From the NCBI RefSeq assembly GCF_035083965.1, contig NC_089739.1:7552001-7616000 (forward strand): a stretch of DNA of 64,000 nt. Direction: 5' to 3'. Source of the DNA: Branchiostoma lanceolatum (taxonomy: Eukaryota > Chordata > Leptocardii > Amphioxiformes > Branchiostomatidae). The translations under genes were made by a program, and so were the position numbers. Below, piece after piece: positions 35,695-48,573 of the stretch. Under the pieces are notes generated by a model. The model saw only the letters and a program-made list of their open reading frames with translations, was not told the DNA's origin and did no database searches. Positions within the stretch are counted from its first letter, which is position 1, and each line of letters begins with the position of its first letter.

Positions 35695-38600
35695 TCAAGG
35701 GGCTGGAAAACAACAAAGAACAATAGTTATGAGAATTGCATTTCATCAAAATTGCCTCACACATATGCCTCCACCATCAAACTTGCAAATTGACACTGTT
35801 CGAAAGATACATCCCAATGTATGGCTGGTCTTCGTATGACCATGGGCGATAGATTTCGGAATTGTTGTTGAGTAAAGCCCCCCCCCCCCCCCCCTCACTG
35901 GACTCGCGGCACGCTGGCGTCGTCGCTGCGACCGATGGAATTGACAAAATACTCAACGAATTTCATCGACAAAAAACGAATCTTTTTAAGCTTCTTGTTT
36001 TTTGTTGTCTTTTTGGTCATACTTGGTCGTACGTTTTGAATGATATTCCGATTATAATGTCAATGGTAACACAGATGTAGTCTAGGACGCAGCGACTCCG
36101 CCAGCGTGCCGTGGGTCCAGTGAGAGGGGGCTTTACTTTACCTTAGACCTAGAAAAAATATGTTTTTCAGCTTATCCGTAGCAAAAATATACGTCCAACC
36201 TTAGTCTTTTTTTTGTCGACTATTCGCAATGTACATACAATAAAGATTCGATTTGGCATCTCATTGAGGAAATTCAACACAGACTTCCAGTATTTCACAC
36301 TCTGTAACAGATGGAGGCTTTGAGCATGCGCAGTTGATTATTGAATTGAGATAGAGTAGGAAGGGGGCCTGACTAAACACAAACTTTCTTACCGTTTGTC
36401 GGCATCATTGTAGGCATTCCTTCGGTCGGACACGGGTCCTCGCTGCACGCGACAACCTCGCTGGCATCCCCATCGCAATCAGCTCCTCCGTTTTCAGGTG
36501 CCGGGTTGTCACAGGTACGGGTGCGGGTCTGGGTGCCGTCGCCGCAGGTCACGCTACATTCACCGTCCACCCAGTCGGACCAGCCTCCATCCCGAGCTGA
36601 GATGTTGAAAGAAACACGCTTCTATGTCAGGGTCATTGGTAGAAATGCATCACATACCATTGTTGAGCAATACATTTCTGAATTTAAAGCGTTTTCACTA
36701 ACTTCCCACACAATGAAGCAAGCAGACGCAGACTGCCTCCATGCCATGTTCATAGTGGTGCTCACAATGAATCGCAGCTGAAGAGCTGCGTGCACAACAT
36801 TTTTGTGTTTTATCGGAAATTCTGTAAGTTTTGGTAATGTCCCTTTTTTAGCTATACCAAACTTCCTTGGCTATGCACACTTATGAAGTTTATCCGAGAA
36901 GATCAGAGCATTTCCGAAATGAACGATTCACGGAATACAAATACAAGTAGCTGTGTACGGCCCCATATTGGTCACGGTTCTCACGACCTTGAGTGAAAAA
37001 CGCTCTATTACTCAACTCATTCCGAGCAGATCGTGTGGCCGGCTAGCTTGGTGCATTTCGTGATATTATCTTTATCTTTGCTTTTGATATCTACAAAGTC
37101 GAAGGTACAGTACTCACTGCATCCAGTTGTGACGCTCCACCTCCAGCGGCCGTTCTCACAGAACTGCCTCCGGTCCTCTACGGCCGGTGAATCGTAGCCG
37201 GCTGGACATTCGAACACACAGATAGTACCTCTGACGAAGTCGGAGCCCGTGCAGTTGCTTGAGTCGTAGTTCAGTGGTGGTGGCGGTGGTGCGCTGCAAG
37301 GATTACCTATTGAGAGGGAGTAAAAGATCAACGCATGAGTATAACATCATGCAACAAGTATACAATGGTGGTACCTCCCCGTGTTCGCACGATTGGCTCA
37401 AGGCGTCTATTTGCTACCGGGTCCCGCGACCGAGTTAAAATGATTCGGGGTCCCGGCCGGGCCAAAAATAGCCAGGGCCAAAGGTTAAGCAGTATAGGGT
37501 TAAAACTTTGTAGCAACACAAACAAATTATCACATGGAATTTCGACTGTCCTGCTGCAGTCTTTCTGAGAATACAAGGCAAGTGGCCGTATATTGACACG
37601 TTGCGTCAGAAATTGGTAAAGAGAACCCAGGAAGTTTATACCGACTCCCGTCTCTGTTGCATTTAAATATCAATATAGCCAGAATGCTGTGTACCTTAAA
37701 TGGAGGGGGGGAGGGGGGCACCAGACAGATAATACGTATATGGCACAAAGATTATACCTATAGCTCTCTTGACAGTTACGTCTATCCAAGGGCATTGATA
37801 TCTCTAGAAGACAAATTTAATGGGTACACTAATATGGTAGTATATGTTAATGATTCCTTATAATGTCTGCAAGTCAGATACATTTTGGTCGGAAACAAAT
37901 ACTAGATATTGACGCAAATGTGAATCACTTTGTAAAGGGGAAAAATTGCATTTTTTTCTCTGCTACGTATCAAGAATAAAGATCTTGCAGGTGGTGCTAG
38001 TGTGTTACTTACAGCTGCATGTGACTCCGCGACCGCCCTTCCAGCGCATAGGCCTGACGTCACACTGCCTTTCCGCTGCCCCAGATGTCCTCACACATCC
38101 GAAATTGCACTTACATCTGCAGACGGTTTTTTTGTCGTACCCTTTAGGCGGAGCGGCAGTCAGATGAGTACCGTCCTTGGTTGTACAGTCCGATGCGCAG
38201 TCACAATTCCTCAAGGTCAGAGGGTCACATTTCGCTGTATGTGGAGAATAGATTTTAAAAAGAATCATCCAGATTCCACAAAGTGCCCTCTGGATTCCAG
38301 AAAGAACCATCTAGATTCTAAAAAGAACCCTCTAATAAGTCTAAGAAGAACCCTCTAGATTCCCGGCAGAACGCTGACGGAAGTTTAACTTTCACAATGA
38401 AAATCAATGGCCTGAAGTGATGTCATCAGCATTAATCTATAGCTAGGCGTTCTTATTGTTGGGAGATTTTCGAGTTCTTGGTACACATTTTTGTTTACAT
38501 ACACATACCCAACTGATACACGTACATTGGTCATGCGAACAGATGACATCATGAGTGCCGGTGTAGAGCCAAATCCTTGAGATGCCAAATACGCCAGAGG

Positions 38601-39889
38601 TAAGCTACTGCACCTGGGCTGAGCGCGACACTTTGGGGGGTGGGGGGGGGGGGATTCCAGTGTACGTGAGAGGAGCACCTGTGTGGAGTTAGGGCTGGGG
38701 TCGATGGGGACAGGGCAAGATTTACAGGTAGGATTAGGGTTGATATTAGAGCTAGGGTTAGGATTAGTATTTTAGGGAAGGGGTTTTGGGCTGGAGTTAG
38801 AGTTATGGTTAGACTTATGCTTGAAAATTACCACGTTCCACGAATGTTCAACAGTTGCACTTAGAGTACTACTCTCACGTATACTGGAATACCCGCCAAA
38901 CTTGTCGTGCTCTGGTGCACCTTTCACGTATTTGGTAAGCTCAGGAATCTGGCTTGACACCGGGTAGAAGCAATGGCAACTTACGGTTTTTCTTCCTTTT
39001 GCCGGCGTCAACTGGGCTTGCAATTAACAAGACGACAACGGTAAGAATGATGCCAACGTATGTCCTGTAAAACATAGTAATAGAGCAACGTAAATCATTA
39101 TCATCGTTAACTTATAGAAATAGAAAACTCAGTTGTCTAGAATTAAAAAGAAAGATAAATCGAAATCCTCCCTGCTGCATTCTTCACCGATGACCTTGTG
39201 CCGTGTAGTTAAGTTAAAGGCAACCAAAGCAATATTAGTGGCCAAAAAATGTAAATGAAATAATGCTGAAACATTTATGATAGTGACATTTACTAACACT
39301 GTTTAGCACATTTGCGTAGTAACTTCATATATTGAGCATTTCAAAACCGCGCAAAAACGTGCCGTATGATGATCCCCTCAGTTTCGCGAGCCTGCAAAAC
39401 CCCACCGACGATTTTCAGTGAGTTCTCACATCACAACCACAGCGTATTTTTGCATGATGGACCTCGCTATACATTGTGATAGTGTTGTCTGTGCTAATCG
39501 CGTGTAGAAATAACTAAATGGATAGACTTTCAAAATTCGAACTTACTCGTATCTTACTGTGTCAACACGGGCAGGGGCCAGTAACGGTCACACACATCGG
39601 ACCGTGCAAGAGCGCCTCCTCTCGATATGGGCCAAAAGTTCAACAGAACCACGCAAAAGGTCATGGCAATTAAGTGACAGGCTCTCTTTAAGCTTTCCAC
39701 TGGATGGAGACCATCGAGTGCATGACCAAAATTGGATTTACATGACCTATCACTTTATCGGTTGAATACTATCCATGATGTTTATCAAAGTATGATTTGA
39801 AAGACAACAGAAGACACAAAGCATATCTCGGCTTAGTTTGAAGACATGGCAACGGATAGTAGTGGTTCTAAGATACTCTGTCACCTCAT
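35695..39889 (-). CDS. Secreted cysteine-rich protein A (two sushi-like domains plus TSP1)
   Basis: Six coding exons on the minus strand: 39889-39885, 39064-38985, 38234-38013, 37306-37118, 36596-36393 and 35702-35695. Phases agree throughout and give 235 residues. Residues 1-22 are a signal peptide (MRTYVGIILTVVVLL then IASPVDA). Then come a basic KRKK patch, a divergent sushi-like domain (about 29-102, CxC-rich), a second sushi-like domain (about 103-165, CPAGYDS and FCENGRW) and a thrombospondin type 1 repeat (166-222; GGWSDW, CSVTCGDGTQTRTRTC, ending CSEDPCP). The tail is TEGMPTMMPTNAP. The TSP1 and tail share one exon. The first exon (ATG AG, donor GTGACA) is inferred from gene B and is the weakest part. 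The final exon adds only two residues before TGA. A secreted adhesion or defence role is possible but unproven; the protein is not recognised by name. Confidence 0.68.
35871..36137. mobile_element. Terminal-inverted-repeat element (nonautonomous) with poly-C end
   Basis: Ends are AGTAAAGCCCCC and GGGGGCTTTACT, continuing inward as TCACTGGACTCGCGGCACGC and its approximate complement near 36094-36126. A run of about 17 C at 35878-35894 expands the left end. Related ends occur in the nested element at 57546-57730. It lies in the last intron of gene A. Confidence 0.65.
38250..38372. repeat. Degenerate minisatellite with CTCTAGATTCTAAAAAGAAC units
   Basis: About five diverged units of roughly 20 bp (CCATCTAGATTC, CCCTCTGGATTC, CCCTCTAGATTC) immediately upstream of gene A exon 3. 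Same family as the larger array at 41022-41337. Confidence 0.75.
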
Positions 39890-40524
39890 AGACTAGTGTG
39901 GGTTACACCGACTTCTCTGAAGGAAGTGAGACGAGGAAGGGGACGTTAGAACAGAGGGGGAAATCGGCTGCTCCTCGTAACTTTCATGACGCAGGTCCCT
40001 GTTCGTGCTGGCGTGTATTCTGAGAAAGGCAGTTGGTTCCGTGACGTTCGCCTGAGGCATACATGGCTACCCCTCTCTCATAGTTTCTGCCGATTTCAGT
40101 ACTCACTTTCGGTACACGTTAACTGTTTTCCTTTCTAATTCCGTGGAAACGAATAGAAATGGATTCAGCAAAATGAGCCAAAATGTGTGCGACATTATCA
40201 GATGTTGCCGTATGATGGCGCTAAGTGAACACACCCTCCCTTATAATCACTAGTCAGTGAGACCGAAAGGTCACATCATAATTGAACCTGTCCAACGACT
40301 GGCGGCCCCACTGATGACAAGGTCATCTGTTCATGTCAATTTTCTCGCCAACACCTTTTTTTGCGTTTGTATTTTTGCCTGAGACATGGTGAGAATTTTG
40401 ACTGAAACGTTTTGCTACTGTACCATATTAAGTGACTTTGCCGAAATTAGTAAAACAATGCATTGTTACGTATTAGTAACTATGGGGATCGTCACGTCTA
40501 TATAAAGATAATAGTTACGCTAAG

Positions 40525-40780
40525 TTTTCATATCTACTTTTATAAATGATGTAATTCCTCATGATATGGATGAGTTCTATCCACGCTGTAGCCGCGGCGA
40601 CTCTGATGGGAAGACATATTTTGTTTGTACATGTATATTGTATAGTGTGGGAGGAAAACACTGTATCATGAATATACAAGTCAAAATACGTCTTCCCACC
40701 AGGGTCGCCGCAGCTACATCATGGATAGAACTCATCCATTTAATGAGGGATCACATCATCTATAAAAGTAGATATGAAAA
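40525..40780. mobile_element. Foldback element, 91-bp inverted repeat arms
   Basis: Arms 40525-40615 and 40690-40780 are reverse complements at close to nine in ten bases, with a 74-bp loop. Outer ends TTTTCATATCTACTTTTATA. No coding capacity. Confidence 0.8.
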
Positions 40781-41021
40781 GAGTCGCCGCGGCTAGCCAT
40801 GATGATGGTGCGTCTCCGTGCTGAGACTGTTTACGGGGGAATGTGTGCCCCCAGGCTACATGCGTCATCGTGTTAAACACCAGCGGGCATTGACCGCGCG
40901 CGGTGGCTACCACAACGTGACATCCGTCGCGTCCGTCATTAAAGTTCACTGTGTTTCAAATAGTAATTTGTAGGGATTCAATTTGTAGTTATATGGCGCT
41001 GTTGTGGCCACGTTTCTAGCA

Positions 41022-41337
41022 GGGAAAAGAACCCTCTAGACTTTAAAAGAACGTTCTAGATTCTAAAAGAACGTTCTAGATTCTAAAAGAACGTTCTAGA
41101 TTCTAAAAGAACGTTCTAGATTCTTAAAATATCCCTCTAGATTCTAAAAAGATACTTTTAGACTCTAAAACCCTATAGATTATAAAAAGAAAACCTCTAG
41201 GTTTAAAAGAACCATTAGGATTCGAATAGAACGCTCTAGATTCTAAAAGAACACTATAGATTCCAAAAAGAACCCTCTTAATTGGAAAAAGAATTTGGAA
41301 CCATTTTATTTCTAAACTTTAGATTTTGAAAAGACCC
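41022..41337. repeat. 20-bp minisatellite, AGAACGTTCTAGATTCTAAA unit
   Basis: About 14 units. Four consecutive ones around 41040-41130 are almost perfect, then increasingly degenerate toward 41337. Each good unit contains the palindrome AGAACGTTCT. Confidence 0.9.
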
Positions 41338-42089
41338 CAGGGCGCGGTCACATTCGTCTCATGATAACCTTTTCCAATAGAACATGCATTGTTTGTTGTT
41401 CACCAAGATTTAGTAGTTGTGCTATGGATGAAAAACTTTTAGAATTGTCATATTTCCGCTAAGGAACTAGCTTCAGACAACACAATTGTCCTCTTTCCGT
41501 TTGAGCATCTCTATACACCTAGATTTCTACCTTCCACTGTTTAAGACAGGAGAACACATGATAAACCATATGGGGGAGGGGGTTGGAGTCTGAAAGGTGA
41601 CGAACAAAGGGCAACCTGTAATTTTGTGCGCCAGATCAACCTAGTCAGACAACTGGCGACCTTGTATCATCACCTGCGTATTACGGTGGGGGCTTGCAAG
41701 GGGATTTCGACAACAATTTACGCCAAAGACAGGAACACCGCTTACGAATTACGCTAAATTCAAGAAGGGATCTCGACGCTTTACGCAAAATCCTTGCAAG
41801 CTCGCTACGACTTTTGATGCAAGGAATTAGCTCCGAATCACGTGAAATTGAAACGCCTTGCCTAAGCCTGACGGAAGAAGGGCATGCAGGCCCACAGTAA
41901 CCGCTCTAAATGCGTCCTCGTACCAAGATGTGTCTGGTACGACGGAAACAATGTACAAATTGTTAGATAGTTTTCATGAATCATGTTACCCCATGTTGCT
42001 AACTTCTTTCGAGTTCTTGTCTTTAAGTAGCAAGTTCTCTATTAAGTTCAAGATACGAAAGATCTTGGAACCAAGCAAATTTTTGGAAC

Positions 42090-42352
42090 CACACAACTAG
42101 ACCACTATTAAAGCCGTGTGAGGGATATTTTCACTACTACCTTAGAGATAAATTCAATCAACATTGGCAGTGTTATCCTCTAGTCTGTCAAAAAATGGCC
42201 GATTGATTTCAACCAGTCCAATTCTACACACAACTGGACCACGATTAAAGCCGTGTGAAGGCTATTTTCATAACTACAGATCAATTCAATAAACATTAAA
42301 AGAGCAGTGTTTTTATCATCTAATCTGTCAGAAAATGGCCAATTGAGTCCAT
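42090..42352. repeat. Two-copy tandem duplication, period about 133 bp
   Basis: 42090-42213 and 42222-42352 share CACACAACT(A/G)GACCAC, ATTAAAGCCGTGTGA, TATTTTCA and CTGTCA(A/G)AAAATGGCC. Confidence 0.75.
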
Positions 42353-43460
42353 GGCGCCTTTGGCGTTGGCGACTTTCGTGTGAAGTGGTAATTAAGACCC
42401 ACCCAACAAGACAACTGTATGACAGCCGACCCACGAAATATGTGCAGCTGGTAAATATCAGCCGCTAACCATCCCACCGTGAACTCCCAGGGATTTCCTC
42501 GGTATTGGGGGTGTTGCACGCCCGCCCAGATAGCTTAGCGCCCGCCGGTGGATTTTTACGGGGTGAGGGAAAAGGTTGAATTTCGGTAAAGAAGCCAATG
42601 CTTAACAGGACTGAGACCGGTAAAACACACCTATGTCGGGCCCGTGGATGGTTACAAGGCCAAATAATATCAGTTTCTTGCTGATAATATAATCTCCGAG
42701 CAGATGTGAGGATCCGGCTAATGCTATATGGTTACATTTCCGTTTGAGGAAACGAAAAAAAATTATGATTTTGTGATTTTTGTTACTTTTTACATCATAC
42801 TTTTCGTTATTCAAGACTGCCCTGCCGGGCCCCGGAACGAAATGTGACCTTAGCATCAGACTAGAATATTAGCGTTTTGGCGTCTGCTTTTTGTTGCCGC
42901 GTTTAGTTAGAGAGTTAACGAGGTACACTACTGAAGAGACGTACTAAACAGAAGTAGTAGACGGGGCAAACCTAGCTTTAGACACTTAGTTTTGTTCGGA
43001 TCCTTGCATCTGCATGTTAGATACATCCTGAGTGAACCAGTGTTGTAATAGTTAGGCTAGGGCCAAACACGCCCCAAGGAAATGCTACAACCTGTGTAGA
43101 ACCTCCTCCCTGAGTTAGACCATGAGAAACCGCAGCTGGATAGGTATTATAGAGATTGGGGGTCTCCGAATCCAGGTTACAACATGGCCGACTAGGTTCA
43201 TGACTGACCACAACCTTTTGCGTTGATAGGTTTCGTGTGAAGTGACAATTAACGTTATTTCTAACCCCGCCCTTCAAGACAACTACCTGACCACGGTACA
43301 GCCGACCTACGAAGTACACCGTGAGAAATGTGTGCAGAGAAAAGGGTGATAAAATCATATAACTAGAAAGGACATTTGTTACTTATGTAACGTTTGTGTT
43401 ACCAAACCACCTGGTCGACTTGAAAAAGTTGTATTCAGTCAATATAGGGTAGTATTGGGA

Positions 43461-43741
43461 GTGATCTCGCTTGGTTTCTACTAGAATAGTCGGACTGAAA
43501 AAAAATGGTAGAAATTGGCCGAAAAAAGGTGGATATTCTGTCAAGGAACCACTTGGCACCTATTGAATAGCGATTAGCCAACTTTAAATGAACATGGTGA
43601 CCTTGCACCGTCCTTCGCCGGACGAATCTACCATCTTTTGACCGGCGTAGTCCTCTGATAAAATATCCTACTTATTGTGGCCAATTTCTACCATTTTTTC
43701 AGTCCGTCGATAGGTCTGGTATTGACTAAGCAAGATCGCCA
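43461..43741. mobile_element. Foldback element with about 85-bp arms
   Basis: Left arm 43461-43544 and right arm 43656-43741 are imperfect reverse complements. The best-conserved piece is CGGACTGAAAAA followed by ATGGTAGAAATTGGCC. Confidence 0.75.
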
Positions 43742-43892
43742 CACCATCATGCAATTATCTACCCTACATAGAAAAGTTTTACCCGTGCCTGTTGTCTTCT
43801 TATCTAGGCCGATGATCGGCTGACCTGGAATTCAGTCTAGATAATCATTAGGTCGGGTGTAATAGGCCGGGCACTTTACGGGGCAGATGGCA

Positions 43893-44005
43893 TTCTCCTC
43901 CGCCGAAATATCTTTGGCACCCGGTAGTAGTTTGCCGTGGTAGTTCATGGGCCACGACCATGTAAAACTCCTACCGGGTGCCAAAGATTAACCATGCGGA
44001 GGAAA
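43893..44005. repeat. Imperfect inverted repeat, about 38-bp arms
   Basis: TCTTTGGCACCCGGTAG near 43911-43927 pairs with CTACCGGGTGCCAAAGA near 43971-43987; the arms extend to CTCCGC on the left and GCGGAG on the right. Confidence 0.75.
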
Positions 44006-44469
44006 GCCCCTTTACCCCCGTAGAGAGCCTAGCCAATCCTCGGTAGACTGGATGCCAGGTTAATCATCGTATCTTTTGTTACGATCGTCAATCCCGGCAT
44101 TTCCGTGTGTGACCTCACGATAGATACAATGTAAGATCCACAAATCCCCAGTTGTAGAGGTTGGCCAAAATGATGGGTATATTTGATCTGAGGATTTGGC
44201 TACCAAAGGTGTATGCGATCGCGCGCGAGGGCAAAGCGGATGAATCGACACTATCACGACCGACCACTTCTCGTGCCAAAAGTTTTCCCAATTTGTTGGT
44301 CACTTTTTCAGTCCGGCAAGAGAGCTAAGCCTCCACCAGGCCTTCCTACGGGTTTGTGGATCGTAGAATTCGGCCAAAAAGGAATTATTGGCCGGTAGTC
44401 AGTCCACAGCGAGGGTCAAAATTTCGCCCGCTTGCAAATGAAACTCTCTGGTGGCCACCCAAACTTCGC

Positions 44470-44957
44470 TGGCAAAGATTCCCCATGTAGCTGGCGCGGT
44501 TAGTCTGGTAGTGACCAAATAGACTTCTTAAGTCGCTATTTTCCCCATGGAATTTTGCTTGTTGTGTTGGACAAAAATTCCAACATTTCAGTCATCCTTG
44601 ACCGACAAAAATTGACATTTCTTGACATTTTCATTGGGTCACCAACAGTGCCACAAAACGTAAGACAAAAACCATTGAAATTGTCCCTCAAAATTGGAAG
44701 TTTGTCTCCTTGCAAATACTCTCCCTGTAGCTGGCGCGGTTAGTCTGGTAGGGACTAAATAGACTTCTAAAGCCGCGATTTTCCCATGGAATTTTGCTTC
44801 TTGTGTTGGACAAAATTCCAACATTTTGTCCTCCTTGAGCGACAAAAATGGAAATTTCTTGACATTTTCCACGGGTCTGACCTACAGTGCCACAAAACGT
44901 AAGACGAAAACCATTTGAAATCTGTCCCTCAAAATGTGAAGTTCGTCCCTCTGAACT
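44470..44957. repeat. Two-copy tandem duplication, period 240 bp
   Basis: 44470-44710 and 44711-44957 share TGTAGCTGGCGCGGTTAGTC, CATGGAATTTTGCTT, TTTCTTGACATTTTC and CAGTGCCACAAAACGTAAGA in order. Confidence 0.9.
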
Positions 44958-47900
44958 ATACGGGGTAGCACACTCACAGGCACCATGGTTTTTGCCTCCT
45001 TCACTCGGTCAAAATTAGAGCTCGAACAAAACTTTTGAACTATAGTGAGCTCTGTAGTCTAAACCAACGTTTATCATTACATTTTGCTCTAAGTTAGAGA
45101 CCCGTCTATGGTCGAGTTTGAGTTGACCTTACAAACCGACTATAGCTAGGGGTGCAGATCAGAGTACAGTCTTCAATCATGACTTGAACATACATGGGAT
45201 TTGTAAACTCTCTTGTAATTGTTTTAGATACCGTAACAATCTGTCTGGACTATGAGTGATCAGGGTCTACCAGACTAATTACTACGCCGGCTTTTGGGAG
45301 GATATTTACCAGGAAAGTTTGGCCACCAGAGGGTTTCATTATAGGGGGAGATGTTACAGTGGACTTACAGTGGACTGAATCTCCTTTCCATTTATTCCTT
45401 TTTTTTTGCCAAATTTTACGATTCCTTACCCCCGTAGAGTGATCGGGCGATTCTAATCCGTTTCCTCGTTCAGTCAAATCTGTACATAAGTACCACCTGG
45501 CCTACATAACTCTCATGGCATTAACTGGAACACTGAGGATCCTTAGTCTTCACAAGACTAACAACGCTGGCTTAATAGTAGTTTAATTTATACTCAAATA
45601 GGGTAGAATAATTTGCCCGGGCCGTGGGGAGTCTAGCCACCAGCGGATCATTTCTCCGTGCAGTCAGTTGAAAATTCAATTCAATTTGATTTAATCCTTT
45701 ACCCTTACCGCCGGCTTTACTCACTAGTCCAAGTACTCGCCCGGTTATCACCACTTGTGACATTACGTACCCTGCTTGTTTACGGATTAAGAATATAAGA
45801 TAGTTCGTCGCAACACTTTCGTTCTGTTCCGAATCGCGGTACGTATTTTCACCATTTCCTCCTCGTGCCCCGCCCTGACGGTAGCCGGCGCCCCCAACAA
45901 AATTCGTTTGCAGGTCGCGTTTTTTCTGCCGGCTAGAAATGACTTGAAGTCGCACATGTAGAGGTAGGTTGGTCGATAGGTGAATATCTACTGCCTGTTT
46001 ATCTGTTAAGATCTTAAGATAAGGAGGTAGAGACTCCTCCTGTATGACCCTGCTACTGACTTGGCTATCATTAAGACATTTTGTGTTTCAACCTACGCTC
46101 AAGGCCAGCGGTTAAATTGATACTTCTGCGGTGCTTTCAAAGAGATAAGCCCCATAGGTAGTCCTGGACGGTAGACAGAACCCTAGGTGAGACCAAATTA
46201 GGAAACAGTACCTACCTCATGGCTGAGTGTCCGTCCGATACGAGTTTTCCCTCAAGTCTACTTTAGTGCAGTGATTATGACCGTAGATGTGGCGCAACTA
46301 TACCTTGTTGGGGCGGGGAGCAAGACGTCACGTCAGACGTCACCTTCAGAACAAGGACGTCTATACTATATACCAGGAGGGGGGAGGGCGATATGTGAAC
46401 TATTCTTTTAACCCTATAGTGAAGCCGTACAATCACTTCCAAACACATTAACATATACAATTGCAAATCGTAAGTCTTTACCCCAATTGCAAAGCTAGAT
46501 TTGTCAGATTTTTGGGTAAAAATAATAAAAGATTTTGGAAGTCGTCCCCTGCATATTAAAGTTTAAGAGGTAGAGTCCAGCGTACCGGTTAGACAAGCCA
46601 ATGAGAGGTTAGTTTGTAGCACGTCACCGAACTAGTTCTTTTTTACACCGAGTGCCCACGGATGCCCTTAGGTGGTATAGCTTGTCTAGGACATAGTCTC
46701 AACCAGACTATTATATAAACTACGCTGGCTCAAAAATGGTCAAGTTTATCCAAGTAGGGAGAATAATTTGCCAGCGATGTTTGGCCACCAAAAGGCACAT
46801 TTCGCACCATTTGGGAAATGTAACTCTCACCGTGGGTCCACTCTCAAGGGTTAAACCAGGGTTTATGAAAACATTTCACTTGCCAGTCTAATCGCCGGGA
46901 GTTCCTCGCATGCACGATGTACACACTATCACGTTCTTGATTTTGTTTTGTTCTTATTGTTGACACTCAAACAAACACACACACACACAAAACGACAAAA
47001 AATCATCTTTAAGATCAATGCAAACTTTAATGTGGGGAAATTTTCGAAAATAGAATCAACAAATTTATCTTTTGGGACATAGTAGACTTTAAGAATGTTT
47101 AACATAAAAACACAAAAGGCCACCGATACTTGTTACAATCGAGTCGACGGATTGAGCTATCATACAACGTTCAATATTCAAAATTGTCTCTAGAAAGTCA
47201 ACTAGGTGTTATAATCAAATCATTGACTTTCAAGTCATTAAATTGGTTGGCTAATATCCAGTGATGGAAATAATTCGTGTCCGGAGTGTTTTTGTACGTC
47301 ACACATAGATTATACAACAAATCAATGTCTCCACGCATGTAAAAAGCCAACCGGGCACTTTCGCCTGAAGCCAATGCAAGTGCGCATGACGCATGTACAT
47401 GGCTCCATGCTGATGCAATGCATGACCGTGGAAGTAATTATAATCGCTGGGGTTTGATTGGTTGAGTTTGCTGTCACTCATTGACCATTTTTTTTGTCGA
47501 AAGAAAGGCAGAGTACAATACTTTGTATCTGACAGCCAAATGATTAAACACAATATGATAACAAGTATTGACAAATAGAGCTATGCGCGTAAACTAAAGT
47601 GCTGGTAGAAATCTTGCTGAAATTACTACTGTTAGACGAACTGACAAAAGGTATTTGTTCTTTATAGACAGAATGATATCATAACATTTGTACTGATACC
47701 CACAGAGGTCTAGATAGCTTGCTAAATCACATTGCAATGCTAATAGGAACTGACTATCAAAAAGATATATATTGCTATACTCAATCCAAGACTTAATAGC
47801 AAAATAAATGACATATGTATAACGCGATAATTCTTTGGCTATTGCTGTGGAAGTAAATAGCATTCTTTTTTCTTGCGAATAAGCTCTAGTTATATTAGAT

Positions 47901-48573
47901 ATTGCAAATCTCTATTGGAAATTTCCACATTTCAATAAATATATGAATACTACAAGAGTCTAATTGGTGGTCTAAGTCTATCGAATAATGATATGTATAT
48001 GCAATTTAAGGCTAGATTTGCAGACTTGAAGCAATTAATGTTATTATGGTTGAATATACATTATTAGTAATGATACTGTTAATACATGTATTGATATTAT
48101 TGGTTTAAAATAGAGCTCGGTTGAATTCTACAAAGAGTGCGGAGTCATTGGAAGGCGTTTTTTTTTTTCATTCCAGTGGCATTTTTTTTAGTTTCACAGA
48201 AAACCAATTCGCTATTCAATTCTTCATTTTATTCAATTCGTCCTTTAATTACTTCATTTAACAATGACTCTGATATAGGCATTTCTGAAACTCATAAATG
48301 TGTGCTGTGCATTAGGTCTAAAAATAGTTCAATTTCCTTCCGTAGAGGATTTAGGTGCAGCTCAATGTGCTATAAACAATTTACGACATGAATGTTATAA
48401 TTTTTTGTTGTTGGGAGAAACCTATGCATGTTATTATTAGCAGCGACCGGGTATACTGTATATCTAGTACCTACTGGTAGTTGTTAACTTCTAGTCCGAA
48501 GCACAGGTCTCTGTGGTTTCTTCCATCTGGACTAGAGCATAGTCTTCTTTGGACCGATGGTGTCGTGTCATCA

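Larger units (their letters stand above)
39890..48573. other. Intergenic between cysteine-rich genes A and B
   Basis: 8.7 kb without recognised exons. It is filled with foldback and tandem repeats (40525-40780, 41022-41337, 42090-42352, 43461-43741, 43893-44005, 44470-44957), a (CA)n tract at about 46973-46990, and, from about 46.9 kb, the left part of the segmental duplication shared with 58.6-60.8 kb. Confidence 0.55.
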
